A DNA stretch of 29,358 nucleotides from Cytidiella melzeri (GCA_022592445.1 JABYQR010000474.1:1-29358), one strand, 5' to 3'; numbered from the stretch's first letter, positions 10,885 to 22,865 are shown. The notes: generated by a model from the letters alone, not told the origin. Numbers and translations are program-made.

Positions 10885-11416
10885 ACTTGGAAGGTATATC
10901 CCCGCGTTGATCACTGCTATTCACGCGTTTCGAGTTGGAAGGATATTTGCCAGTGCGGATGTTCAACGTCAACATTTTGTCACTCTAGCATGCAGTAATA
11001 GTGATTTTGGAATGGATTTGTACTGATACATATGATCCGTGAAAGGGGTATCTATCTGGAAACCGCCAGGTAAAGTGACAAAAAAGCGGGCGAATACAGG
11101 TTTAGAATGTGAACCGGTTCAACATAAGAATGATAACAGCGCGAATCGCGTCAAAGGTTATAAAAAAAGGGCTAAACCAAAACCGCCTATCGCCCCCACG
11201 GAACAACAAAAAAACAACCGAAAAAAACATGGAAACAAATTAGGAATAGGAAGCAAAAAACAGAGAAGTGGATGTTGATGTCGAGTGAAATGCGTTTAGA
11301 TATGGAGAGCGAAAAGATGTGTTTCGGTACAGTAGCCATACACCCTCAACAGGCTGTCTCATAAAGATTGCACGAAACATAAGCATGGCATAAAATATCG
11401 ATAATTCAGAGTACCG
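10885..11416. other. Convergent intergenic region, BTB and RhoGAP 3' ends
   Basis: AT- and A-rich sequence with poly(A) stretches around 11160-11265 and no protein-like frame. It should contain the 3' ends of both neighbouring genes. Confidence 0.55.
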
Positions 11417-14400
11417 TTACGACGGCGATTGGAATATCGAAGGCGCGTTTTCGACCAGCCACTCGACAGTGAGGGCTTTGCCAGCCATGTCGCTGAATTC
11501 AGCTGTAGGATCACGCGAACGCATGAGTGTCGCTATAGAAGAAAATGAGCACTGATTTGCTGATTGGTCCGAAGGCACTTACGGCCGAACACAACACCAA
11601 GATTTCGAGCATGCATAAGGTTCCGATCGCTAAGCTGAGAGACACTATGGATCGACGTGTTAGCTAGGTCCAGTGCTTCATCCATACGACGTACCGGTGG
11701 AGGTGAAGCATGAGTGCGCGGGTGGTGTTGTAGTGCTCTGCGGGCAACCTCATAACGACGTCCGCAAGGGCGGCAGTTTTCGCATCCGGATCCTTCATGG
11801 TGGAGGCGGCGATGAACTCCTCGTGCAGGTCATACGTCAATAGAGGGTTAGGTAAGGAGCGAAAGTAGTTCTTGAGAACGGATGTGACGCTACAAATATC
11901 GTTGAACCGATCGGTATCTCTTAGATCGAACGATGCGTAGTCGCCTCGCTCAAAGAGCTGAGTGATTGCCTTCGACTGGCCAGATCCACCTGTCTTGCGA
12001 TAGATACCTTCATAATCAAGCGCTACGGAGGTATAAGTCAACTAAGGGGAGACTGTGGAAAAGCAAGCGTACCTAGGACATCGACAGCATCAATACACTT
12101 CTCGACGATAATCGGGATGACCCGCTCCTCATCTCTGCTGTCGGCGCGGACTTGCTCAACAAGGTCCCGTCCGAACATTGACGGACCTGTTGAATTGTCA
12201 GCATGCAATGAATCTGAACTCTCAAGAACGTCAAAGCGTACCAGCAGACGCAAGGGGCAATCGAGGTATATCTTGATTGATTTGCTGCGAACACGGCGAA
12301 TGAATTAGATGACCACAACGAGTGTGTACTGCACAATTGCAAACTACACGAGACCAATGGTCAGCACCCATCAAATGCCAGGCAGAGACATCGTAACTCA
12401 CCAGTGCACCGTAGCTGAGAACCCCACATCTTGTCACCACAGTGATCGCAGCGAGCAACGCGCAACACACTAATGTGCTGGAAGATGTGTTCGATACGAG
12501 GCTTGGGTTTCACATCCTGCGGGGATGACAGCTGCTCTTTCGAACCCGCAGCCTGGGACTGCATCTTCGTTCCCGGCCATTTGAACTTGGGCCGGATCGT
12601 GTGCCCGATCTGAGCCTCAGGGACGTCGGGCTTCGAAGGCTTGACCCATTTCTGATCCGAAGATTCTTCCGAGAACGCTGAAGTAGAGGACGTCGTCGAC
12701 GTGCCGAGGAACGGTTGAGAGGATTCGAAGGATCCGTCGCGCTTGTCAGGCTCGTGGCTCTGGTCAGAAGAAGGAGCATCCGTGCGAATAGCGTACTGGG
12801 CATTCAACTGAGCCAAAGCTTCGTTACGCGCGCTGATAGCGGCGGTCTCTGCGAGAACGGCGTCGCGCATGGCCTTCAGCTCCGAGATTTCCCTGAAAAT
12901 TGCTTCTTTCTCTTTGGTGAGAGGGAGAAGCTCGCCTCGGTACTGGTTCTTGATGCTGTCGAAGCGCACCGACAGCGCACGGCCTAGTTGAGTGGCACTG
13001 TCAGAATCAGAAACTATGCTTGGCGTGCTTCGTAGTTCGGGGACGTTTGTCAGGGAACGCTCATGCACGCAATAGTGCACTTTAAGCTCACCTCTTTGAT
13101 GCAGAAAGTTCTGCCACTTCTGCCATCGCCATGTCACGCTGCACCTTCAACTGAGACAACGAGCGTTCCAAGTTCGACAAATTGTCACTCAGTTCCTGCG
13201 ACAGCTGCTTCTGCGCCTCCTGCCGGATAGTCTCTCCTGAAGCTGCTGCCAAACGGACAGCCTGACTTGATAGTAACACCCTCAGACGAGCTACTTCAGC
13301 TTCTGCATCACGCCGCCCCTGCAGCTCCTTGTCATACTGGGTCTGAGCCACAGTAAGCCCTTCCATAGCTTGCTGACTTGTTCGCTGCATTCGAGAACCA
13401 TAAGCCATCGACACCCTACACCGGAAAAGAAGAACTTGCAACCAACCTTTACTCCATCAAGCCGGTTCTTCAAATCATGACTTTCATCCTGCGTCTGCTT
13501 CAGCAGCGACAAGATTGCCTCGATTAGCTCGACATCCATCTTGACATGTGTCGCAGAACGCTCCCGCGTGTCTTGGAGAGCTTCTTTCAGCCTCCTCATT
13601 ACAATATCAGCAATCTCCGGACGGATATGCCCTTGTTTAGAGTTTTCAGGCGGGGTGACAGTAATCTGTGCTGGGGACGCAAGCCCGTTCGCAGCCGCCA
13701 GCGAGGCATCAGAGGCTCCACGGTCTCTCTGACGTAGTTGAAAGTGCGTAGGCGGCTTAGCAGGAGGAGGTGCCTCTCGGGGTTCCGGAGTAGAGACTGA
13801 ACGAAGCATGGAATGTTCCGCAGACGGCCGTCCATTCTCGAGAGGTTTTCGAGGAGTCTCTAGCGGATTGGCATCCACAGATGGACGAACAACTATATTT
13901 TGGGGACTCGGCGTTTCCTTGCGGAGACCGTTGACAGTAGGCTCTCTTCGCTGAACGGGGGTCGCATCAGCCGCAGCGGCGAAGATGGTCCGGTCACTTT
14001 TGGGCGTCTGTGGCGGCTGCTGTGCCACAGTGGGCGGTGCGACTTCTGGTGCGGCAGCTTCACTCACAACCAGCCCGTTTGCCGTGACCCCTTCAGACAC
14101 AGCTTCAAGGGCTTTGATCGAGTCTTGACCTCCTCCACCCACAGAGTTGAGCAAGTCTGAGAAGTCGGATCCTACAACAGAGAATCGTATCGGCGGGAGC
14201 GCGGGTGCGATGTACGTCGAATGAGACGTGCTCTTTACGAGAGACCCTTCTTCATGTGAGAAGTCCTCCGACAAATCTTCGCTGTCTACTAGGCTCAGAT
14301 TAGGGAGGTCGTCGACTTCCACGTGAGATGTGTCTAACGTAAGGTGCGGAGGCTTCGTCCCAGTCTTAGACTTTTGCGTCTCTTTGGGTGGTGGGAGCGG

Positions 14401-16335
14401 TGGTAGGCTATCACGGATACTCTTGTTGTCTGTGACGGATGCCTCTTCTGCCTCAGCTTCAGTATCTGTGCCACTCTCTATCCCATGCGGGACATCGACA
14501 CGGTGTGCGGGAGACGTCGGACGAGATGCACTTCCTGATCTTGCAGGGAGCTCAATCGTCTGGCCCAGCGAGGAGGAGCTGTTGCGGTTACGGTTATCGA
14601 AGGATCGTTGCCTTGTCATCGGGCTGTTTCGTCCATTAGGTATTGTCAGAGATGGGGACTCCCGGCCTTCTAAGGTGAGCTGTGGTGTACTGCGGCCACC
14701 TTCGGGAACGTGTGCCCCAGGAGAGTCTCCTCGGTTCTCGAGTCGACTGGTTGTTCGCTGGGGTACCTTGTCAAGAGTGAAGCTCAATCTCATAGGTGAT
14801 TTGAGCGGCGTCACTGATGCGGGTAGTCCACTCAGGGTGAGGGTTTCCGTAGAAGTTGCCGAGCGAGACCGACTATATGCTGACTCATTTTGAATAGCCT
14901 CTGCCTGTATGCGTGCCAAGTTGGATATGTGAGTAGTCCCAGTGTCGCCATCGCGAATGGAAGGGGGAAGAGAAGAGAGATCAGGAACTTGGTCCCGTAG
15001 CGGCGAAGGTATGCGTCCAGGATCAGCTTTCAAAGGCGTTCCAGGGCGATCCATATGTATACTCATGGGACTGGTCGGAGCAGAGCTGAAAGGATTGTGG
15101 TGTGCTAAGTCGGTAGGTAACGCATTGTAGGACAAAGCCAAAGCAGGGTTAATCGACCGCCGCTTCTCCTTACGAGAAGTCACACCGTCAGGTACAAGTA
15201 AGCCTTTCATAGACCTAGCCGTAGGGTCTGCATTTTGCTGCTGGGTGATGATATTGAGTTGTCGATCGTCATAGCTTTTAGCCTTCTGGAGAGTCTTGCC
15301 CGAGCCATCTACGGCGTGTGTGGTAAGGTTTTCCATATTTGTGAGAGGTGTAGTCATTGAACGGGTAGGTTCAGATGGGGGTGGTGCGCCTCGGGTGACG
15401 GCTGACGAGGGTGGTAGTCCCATCATGAGACTGGAGTGTCTTTTGGCAGTGGGAGTGGCTGCTATGGATGGAGGCAAGGACGACGAGCTGGCCGGCGCCT
15501 GCGAGGGTCCCTTCGGCGTCGAGGTAGAACCAGGGGGAAACTGTGACGATCGCACTGTTGATCGTTTCTGGGAAGCGGACCGACCGTTGGTGGCAATATG
15601 CTGTTCAGAGGTGGCAGGAGGCAGTGGCATCTGCGATCAAGGGACAGATACAGATCAACAATTCAGCAATTAAGAAAGCAACGGGTGTAGATGAAACGCA
15701 CAGCATTCATTCCCGGTCGTGTTATGCCATCTGAAGGACGGTTTGGATTTCCATCACTGTTTGAAGATACGCCTACCGCGGCTGGTGCTGGTGCTTCTCC
15801 TGCAGCTCTCCTTTCCTTTTCCCTCTTCTCCTTCTCGCGACGCTCGTGGTGCTTTCTGCTCCTTGCCACTCGCTCGCTGTGGCAGGGCATGCAGTAGATC
15901 CCTTGGCTCGTCTTGGCAAACACCAATTCGTCTATCCTCTTTTTGCACACCTTGCAATTGAAGCAGTGCGCATGGTATGAATCTTCCCCGGTCATGATAG
16001 CTTCGTCCAAAATGGGCTGTCCACAGACATTGCAGGAGTAGGAGCAATCTGCACAAACGGGGGATCCATCTGACAGCAAAAGCAGGTTGGTATCCGCCGT
16101 GACCTGGCTGTTGCACTTTGCACATCTGAAGCAATCAATGTGGAAGAACGATTGCCTAACGGAGAAGGATATCAGAGTTGCCTACCGAAAAGACCTGAAG
16201 CTGGACGTACCCGAATGCGACGACGACACCACCGTTCTCTGTAACCACTGCTTGCTTGCATCCCGGGCAAGTGCGATGTTCTGTCAACAGTGATGGGTCG
16301 GAAGCCGGATGGAGGGTGGTAGCCTGATCAGCCAT
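11417..16335 (-). CDS. LIM-LIM-coiled coil-C1-RhoGAP protein, 10 exons
   Basis: Rho-family GTPase-activating protein of 1457 residues, expected to turn off Rho or Cdc42 in polarised growth. Exons: 16335-16211, 16155-15702, 15630-13447, 13384-13092, 12997-12402, 12343-12242, 12186-12073, 12022-11695, 11644-11583, 11532-11417; all phases agree. LIM 1 begins CPGCKQ (residue 23) and LIM 2 runs CNVCGQ to YCMPC (about 82-134). A 728-residue serine/proline-rich disordered region follows (one 2184-bp exon), then a coiled coil (about 925-1110). The C1 zinc finger (about 1189-1236) has H-x12-C-x2-C ... C-x2-C-x4-H-x2-C-x7-C. RhoGAP (about 1254-1455) has the arginine-finger block EGIYRKTGG and ends NLGVVFGPTLMRSRDP. 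The LIM-RhoGAP pairing is that of yeast Rga1/Rga2/Lrg1; the added C1 suggests membrane lipid binding. One donor is uncertain: GTAAAG at 13452 could replace GTTGGT at 13446. Confidence 0.92.
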
Positions 16336-17429
16336 GCCAATACCAGTCTGGTTTCCAGCTGGGAGATGCGCGATAGACGAACGAAGTACCCAGGATAGAG
16401 CTTAGGTTAGACAATGAGACGAGTGCGCGTTTATACCGTTGCACCTGTGCTGCGTCGCGGGCTAGGTGTGCGGGTATCGTGAATGTAGTCGTGAAGACGA
16501 ACTGTGCTTGGGGCTGTCCAGAACCCTGGCGAGAGAGTCGAGGGCGAGTCGAACGTGGACGTTGTCCTGAACGTGAGCGTTCGACGTTGAGTGGGCACAC
16601 AGGCGCCTAACTGCCGTTGCCTTTGACCGCGTCGACTGTAACACCCAGCACAGCTTGTTGTCGCTTTGCCCCTCGATGCATGCGATCCCGACGCAGCCAT
16701 GGTCAGCTTGGCCCGTGAAGACACAGTCGACGTTCAGGAGCTCGTTGTCCTCGGTTCAAGTGAAGCTCATGGCCATGGACGTCAGAGGGTTCATGGCAAC
16801 AGCCTCCGGCGGTAAGTGAATTACTCACGACCTTCAGCCTCTTGACAAACTCTGTCACGTTGGGCAGTGGTTGCTGGCGTCGGGCACTGCATCGTCAACG
16901 TCTGCTGAGCCACAGTATGTGCACAATCGCTATGATCGCCTGTCTCCGATGCAGAGAGAGCAGAACAGATTTGCGAATGAACCGCAGCCTCAGGTACGTA
17001 AAATGTGCACGACGTAGGCTCTGTCTTTCACCCTCGTCAAGGTGGCCGTACTGATTCTGGCAGCCTCGTGCCAGTCGTTGGCGAAGTATGCAGAGGTAGG
17101 CGACAGTCACTTTGCTTGAGTTGTCTCACTACTCATACACTATTCACAGGATGAACAGCCGCAATGTTGCGCACACTGGCATACATGCATGTTATACTGG
17201 TCGTCCTGAATATCTCCGAGCTCTTCTTTGAAACTCGGAACTCATTCTTTTCATGGCTTCCAACCCCATGGGCTAGTCGAACCCCATGGACCCTGAGCTG
17301 TCATTGAGAGGTCTCTACGCTCGTCTCCTCCAGGCCGCCACCGACACGATATCTGCAGCAGTCTCGCTAATATTCGCAACTCTCCTACTCTGCCATTGAG
17401 GAACATAACTTGCCCCTTGATTCGTCCCC
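16336..17429. other. Upstream region of the RhoGAP gene; possible unassigned + strand exons
   Basis: The left part must hold the RhoGAP promoter and 5' leader. From about 16690 the + strand has splice-like sites (GTAAGT 16813, CAG 16868, GTACGT 16995, CAG 17063, GTAGGC 17097, CAG 17151). An open piece between them (16869-16994) reads SAEPQYVHNRYDRLSPMQRE and continues to a stop at 17240. I could not find an upstream exon in phase, so no gene is called. An ATG at 17291 opens a 37-codon frame that ends in hydrophobic residues. Confidence 0.35.
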
Positions 17430-17433
17430 AGGA

Positions 17434-17783
17434 CCGTGCACGATCTCTGGCCCGACCATTGCGACAGCACCTTGGACCAGTTGTGCGAGGTCTTCAACGT
17501 CATTCAGACCTTGCAGGCTGCTGGCGAAGACAAGGTTCTCACTCTATGGGCAAGTGCCGGAATTACTGTCAACGACGAGATGAGCCGCGGTGCTCTTTCT
17601 AGGCAACATCACTGTTACGTAGTCCTTCTGGGAACACACGAGGATTATCACGCTCGGGTCAGAATTCACGAACACTCACAGACAACAACGACCGGAGGCA
17701 CCCTCCTAGGGCTCTCCATTGGCACGCTCTTTACTAACCCGGGCCATTCGCACATTATCACTATTGTGTACACACCGTCCTGA
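17434..17783 (+). pseudogene. Unidentified protein-like exon or decayed gene
   Basis: After a good acceptor (CCCCAG, ending 17431) one frame reads TVHDLWPDHCDSTLDQLCEV and then FNVIQTLQAAGEDKVLTLWA, with codon use like the verified genes nearby. It stays open to the stop at 17783. The last part, after about 17600, looks less protein-like. A clear upstream exon in phase with a normal donor was not found, so this could be an exon of a gene with an unusual structure, or a relic. I do not recognise the family. Confidence 0.3.
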
Positions 17784-19054
17784 ACGCTACACGAATCCCT
17801 GCTCACCGGGTCGACCGAATCGGTGTGTGCGTGTGTGCAACATGTGCATTTCCAAAGTTCAACCACACGCGAGATGGTGACCCCGCATTCCCGGCAATGA
17901 ATTCATTGTCATCACAGGCATCTTTAGAAACCAATATCATCATGCAAGTCATGTCAAAGTAATCGTAGGTCTCCGTAGAGGAAGAGATGAGAAGAAGATG
18001 GATGGATGGAAAGGGCGAGCATTACATGGAACGTTAACGTCGGGGAAACGGGTCATATACTCTATAGGTCAATGAGAGTCCGAGAAATATAAATGGTTCG
18101 TAAGTTTTAGCGTTCATGAATGAGACGTTTTGTGAGGAAACCTTTGAGGAGAGATGAGAACAAGATGAAAGAAAAAAAAAGCCAGCGAAGGTCGTAAGTG
18201 GTTTTGGTACACCTCCGACCCACGACGACCCGCACGGGTCAGAGCGAAAAAACAACAAAGGTCGACCCATCATCCTTGAAAAGCTGCCTCACAATCGAAC
18301 GTGAAACCGGGATTCGAAAACAAGAGCCTGCAGTCGACAAAGACCTTGTGATGCTTTACCAGAACCCAGACAACAAAACTCGGAAGAAAAAGAGCGTGGG
18401 GTAAGGGGTGTGCTCGACATGTCGAGTTGCACCTGGATAGAGGGGAGAATATAAGATGGTGATATGCATTGTGTAAAAAATTGAGGCCGAGACGGTAAGG
18501 TATTTTGCAAGTCCGAAGAGGAGGGGACGATAGCGAGGAAGGGCACAGGATATGCGAAAAAAAAAATCATGATTGATTGAGGAAGGAAAAGGGAGATGAG
18601 CGGTATAACTGGATTAGCAGGGGAGAGGTTTGATGCAATTGCAGGTAGGGGGTATACGGTCGTGCATTACGGGTAACGCGGGAGGGAGGGTCGGTTTGAC
18701 AGACGAAGAGAATGCGCGCAGCACACTGTAACTTTTTTTTCCGAGGGCAAAGTATGGCGCGCAGACATGATCGGCGAAGCCACAGACCACAGAAGATCGC
18801 GAACGCCAAAGACACCGAGTTTGCAGTCTTTGTAAAATGCAGCAAGTCCAGATTTCCAAGTCGAAAGTGCACATTGGTGGCTTATTTGTAGCCGGTGCAA
18901 GGGAGAATATGGGATAGACGATAGACAGGGTGCAGAGTTGGGCCACAAGAAAGGCGGATTGTAAGATATATTAGGTAAGGCCCACGAGTCCATGAGCGAT
19001 GCACATTTTGGAGGGAATACAGCAGCAGACCAGACGGCCACGGCATGCGCGTTC
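17784..19054. other. Long gene-free region downstream of the phosphatase gene
   Basis: Both strands were read and only short, compositionally poor frames occur. The right end should hold the 3' untranslated region of the phosphatase gene. Poly(A) or poly(T) tracts lie near 18172-18180, 18557-18566 and 18732-18740. No RNA gene, repeat pair or coding exon could be supported. Confidence 0.5.
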
Positions 19055-20952
19055 CTATAGACCTCCATCTAGGACTCCTCGAACGTCATCAACTCGCGCA
19101 AGGTCTGTCAAAAATGGAACCAAGTCGGTGAGTTCTGTATCATGAGGGTCGTTGAACCACGAGGAAACTGGAACGGCGTTGTTTGGATGGAAAATGTACG
19201 ATGCTGGAGAGTTGTCAATGATTATTGTGTCCGCGATAGGTCGACCAAGCTGGGATAAATCCTAGTGATCGTGGCAAGTTAGTTAACCATTTGAAAGTTC
19301 TACATGTATGATTGACCGACCTTGACATAATTGCCTCTGTGATTATAACAACTCTCTCTGAATAATCGATGCGATACTACGCGATGGATGTCGAGCTTGT
19401 CCAAGACTGGGTCTGCGTACTGTAAGACAGTCAGATGTCTTATTTTATGCTGGCTGACGCCGTGCAACACTCACCTTGCTGAGACTAGCAGTAAATACCA
19501 CCACTTCGTATATCTCCCCCATCTTCTTCAAAAAGTTATCGACGCCAGGGCGCTTGATCACATAGACGTTGTGCCAGTGATACTCGATCTCCACAGGCAC
19601 TACATAATCTGCCTGCTGTATCGACTGCAGGAATGGATCAGCCAGGCGTCAGGAGATAGCAAGCACAACAGCCGGCTCACTTTGAAGCTACTGTGCACAA
19701 GGGTTTCATCCAGATCGAGCACAAGGCATTTACGCCCAGCATGCTTCGCGGACAAAGGAGGAAGAAGAGGTCGTGGCACACCATCCTGGTGCATAGTAAT
19801 GATCAGCGAGATTGATTTCTAGATTAACTTGCAAGACATACCGGACCGATGGGTATACCAGCGCCGCCATTCGCGATAAGCCTCTCTTCTTCATCTTCGG
19901 GATCCTCCATTTGCGCGACTTCACCTTCCTCTTCGTCAGTGAAGCTCGTCGACGCGTCCGACTCGACCTCAGAATCCCCCTGCCTATGAATCTCGTGCAG
20001 CGAGTCCCTGTTCGACGAGCCTGTTGAGCCCGGAGGTTGTACAGCGCCTGAGGTCAAACCGGCAGTCTCCTCGGGAGGGAGCGTTTTCGTTGGCGTCGGT
20101 GGCACAACGACCGCAGGATCGTCAGAGGGAGGGGGTACATCTACAGGTTGCAGAGGGGCAGGTATGAGCGCTGTCTCGGAAGCGGGCGGCTGATCTTGAG
20201 GCAGAGATTTTGGAGGCAGCGACGGTTCCAGCTTTGGCTGCGACTCTGGTGCTTGGACAGGCGGCTTTTCTTGCACGTCAGCCGACGGCAGAACAGCCGG
20301 AGTTGACGGAGGTGGCTTCTGGACGTCGTCGTCTCTCTCATGATGCTTGACTGGCGGTCCAAAGCAAGGAACAAGGGTGTGTAAGAGTTTGGAGATGAGC
20401 GACGGCCCCGACTTCTTCTTCGCCCTCTTAGACTTCCGTGCCTTCGTCTTCTCTACTCCAGTGGCAGTGGAAACCGTGTGGGCGAGTTCTGAGTTGGACT
20501 TGTCAGTTCCTTTCTGGCGGGTAGACTGCGTGGGGGTTTGGGTGTGCGTACTCGTAGAGGCTTGGTCCTTCTCAAGCTCCCTCGACCCCTCGGGCACGTT
20601 CAAGGTAGCGGTGGTGGGAGGCTGAGCAGCCTGTGCACTGGAAGACGCGGTATTCACGGGTACTGGCTGGGCCGAAGAGGGAGATTGGTGGGGGGAAGAG
20701 TCAGACGTCGCCTGGTTGCTGGAGGTGCTGGCTACTCCATTTGACATGGCCGCTGAGTCCGCGGGCGTCGTTGCTTTGCCGTTGACAGCCTGTGTGGATG
20801 TTTCCGGTACAGGCTGCGAGACTGCCTTTGCCTGTGTATGCTGTTCGGAGTGGTTGGAATTCTGCCAGTGTGAGGTCAATCATGACGGGGTTTCATATGC
20901 ATGAGGGTGTGCATACCTGCGTGCCAGAGTCTGATAACGGTTCGTCTGCCAT
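19055..20952 (-). CDS. NIF/FCP1-type phosphatase, Psr1-like, 6 exons
   Basis: Predicted HAD-superfamily serine/threonine phosphatase of 538 residues. Exons: 20952-20917, 20861-19842, 19785-19681, 19624-19475, 19419-19321, 19261-19055; every junction is phase 0. The catalytic motif [15 protein letters not shown] (DxDxT, about residues 376-380) is in exon 3. Later blocks are [21 protein letters not shown] (split at a junction), [20 protein letters not shown] and [15 protein letters not shown], all typical of the NIF domain of Psr1/Psr2 and small CTD phosphatases. About 350 residues of disordered Ser/Thr/Pro/Gln-rich sequence precede the domain. Within it a basic patch ([13 protein letters not shown]) is followed by [15 protein letters not shown], which could be a membrane-contact or lipidated segment as in yeast Psr1; this is inference. 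The first exon is only 12 codons ([12 protein letters not shown]). It was chosen because its GTATGC donor joins in phase and the longer exon lacks its own ATG. The substrate is unknown; plasma-membrane stress or sodium response is the yeast precedent. Confidence 0.9.
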
Positions 20953-21959
20953 GTGTATGGCAGGAGGAAAGGAGAGAAAGGGTATACGAGAGAGAGCAAG
21001 GCAGAGTGAGGCTCACGCTCGTCGTCCTCTCTCTTCGCAGCAGACGTGTTTGCACGTGTTTGGCGTGGGAACATGGCTTCCGTTTTGGGTATAAACGCCT
21101 CACCGACAAAGCGTGCCCCATAACAGTCCACAACTCGAATAAAATACACACTATGTAGTATGTTTCTCCTCTGCCTATCTTCCGTCAACCTATATTGCCA
21201 GTCGTATCCAGTACAGGCCTCACGTTGAGGTGTACGCATAGTCCACGCCTCTTATATGTGTTCGAGGGCCGCTCGCGCATCCGAGCTATGCTGTTTGTCT
21301 CATACACGCTTCTTGGTTATACTGGCGACACAGGCAGGAGGTAAACGCAGGGACGAGCTGTGATTGTATACAAGGCGCCCTTTGAATGGAGCAATAAACA
21401 TGTACGAACAGCCAGACAATTCAAGGCATGTTCGCTTCATTCTTAATCTTCCCCCGGTGTACAGAGGCCAGACTGTCCTAAACCCGGTACGAACGTACTT
21501 CGAAAGGCTCAAATGACGTTCTGCTTCGTTGCACTGGCAGAGGCTATAGTGAACAGAAACTTGGGGCTGGTACAGTGTAGGACCGGTCCTCTGCCCAGCG
21601 TTTCGAAATTGACCTCTAGAACGCTTGTCTCGACCATTTCTGCCGACTCATTTTGCTCAGAAGATTGGAAATAGACTGTACATACCACTCAGATTTTTGC
21701 AATTGACTATGTTGTAATTGCAGGGTTTGATGCGTGCACGGTGTTGTTTTCGCAGGGTTTTGGTGCGCGCATGGGAGGGAGGCTCAAATTACAGTGCTTT
21801 GCATATGAAACTGCAATCCGCGATTTTTTGCGCGTGATTGTTCGAGCCAAAACAAGCCCGATATGGAACTAAACTGTCACACAGAGACAGATGCGCACTG
21901 AGCGCTACTAGCTGAACTGTCACACATCTACGATCAGTGTGGCCACACCTATACCTGCA
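20953..21959. other. Phosphatase promoter and gene-free spacer before the transposon cluster
   Basis: The left part is the phosphatase upstream region. A CACGTG E-box lies at 21053-21058, about 100 bp before the ATG. No coding exon is supported in the rest. Near the transposase remnant, AACTGTCACACA occurs twice (about 21870 and 21914), which may be part of that element's end. No terminal inverted repeat was found by eye. Confidence 0.45.
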
Positions 21960-22865
21960 ATGGCTCCCCACCTCCCACTTGATTCTTGAGAGCGCATTGT
22001 CCACTGGCATGAAGAACATCACCTCTCTGTGGCTCAGATAGCAACACTTGTCCCTTGCTCTGAACATACAGTCTACAATGTTCTCTGTCTACATCACAAC
22101 TATGGCAAAGTTTGCAACCCTTTTGCAAACCCACGGGGACGGAATAGAAAGATAGAGCCTTCTGACTTTGACTATTTGGTGTCTCTACTGCAAGCCAACC
22201 CAACGCAATACCTGAACAAGCTTCAAGAGCATCTTGTAACTCATTGATATCTTGACATCTCGGTGGCCACAATATCAAGAGGACTGCATTGTATTGCTTT
22301 ACCACGCAAGTCAGCATCTTGTGCTGCTCTAGAGAGAAATGAGGAGCTTCGAGCAACTTGGCAGGCTGTGTTAGAAGGCTATGGAAGTAGAGGAGAGCGT
22401 TGAGAGAGCAAGACTGAGAGGGATCACACAGTGAGAGTTGGGGATCAAAAGTGTGTATCGTTGCATTGATGAGAGTAAGTCTTATATACAGTAACTACGA
22501 CGCTAGTACATTAAGCATCTAAGTAATATAGTCAAACAGGCTGCGTATGGAGATTATCAAAAAGAAGATTTTGTTTGGCTAGATGAGTCCAGCGTAGACA
22601 ATCAGACTTATCATTGAGATGCAGGCTGGAGTGGACTTGGTCGAGCCTGTGTCAAGCGGGAATTCTTTGCCTGTGGAAAGCAGTGTTCCATTCTTCCAGC
22701 CCTGACTACAGAAGGTTTTGTTTTATTGCTCTTGATATTTTTGAGGGTTCCATGACAAAAGACTGATTCATAAAGTTCATACGAGAGGATGTTTAAAGCC
22801 GGTCGAATGTATTCAACACGTCTAGAGGCAGAGATGTGATGCGCAGTTGTAATCCCACTTGCCAT
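21960..22865 (+). pseudogene. IS630/Tc1-like DDE transposase, decayed and split by a solo LTR
   Basis: Starting at ATG 21960 the frame reads through an N-terminal helix-turn-helix (VAQIATLVPCSEHTVYNVLC) and a second DNA-binding part (DYLVSLLQANPTQYLNKLQE), to AALERNEELRATWQA. After the LTR it resumes in the same frame with DFVWLDESSVDNQTY, where D is the first catalytic aspartate, then FFACGKQCSILPALTTEGFV. These blocks match the IS630-like transposases common in agaricomycetes. In-frame stops occur at 21987, 22245, 22616 and about 22752, and the frame shifts after that. The end of the gene, with the remaining catalytic residues, is lost where the second copia LTR begins. It is not functional. 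Confidence 0.82.
22369..22538 (-). repeat. Solo LTR of the left copia family, 170 bp, with 5-bp target duplication
   Basis: On the minus strand it begins TGTTTGACTATATTA and ends CATAGCCTTCTAACA, the same ends and length as the LTR at 3409-3578. The flanks are GGCTG at 22364-22368 and GGCTG at 22539-22543, a perfect 5-bp target site duplication. Together these show a complete insertion later reduced to one LTR by LTR-LTR recombination. The TATA box is kept. It interrupts the transposase frame without shifting it once one duplicate is discounted. Confidence 0.95.

Noticed and set aside
14330..14893. 187-codon + strand open frame
   Set aside because: Antisense shadow of the long RhoGAP exon, which has clear domains before and after it in phase.
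17396..17602. Arginine-rich open frame overlapping the orphan exon
   Set aside because: Its codon pattern (CGA, CGG rich) fits an out-of-frame shadow of the better TVHDLW frame.
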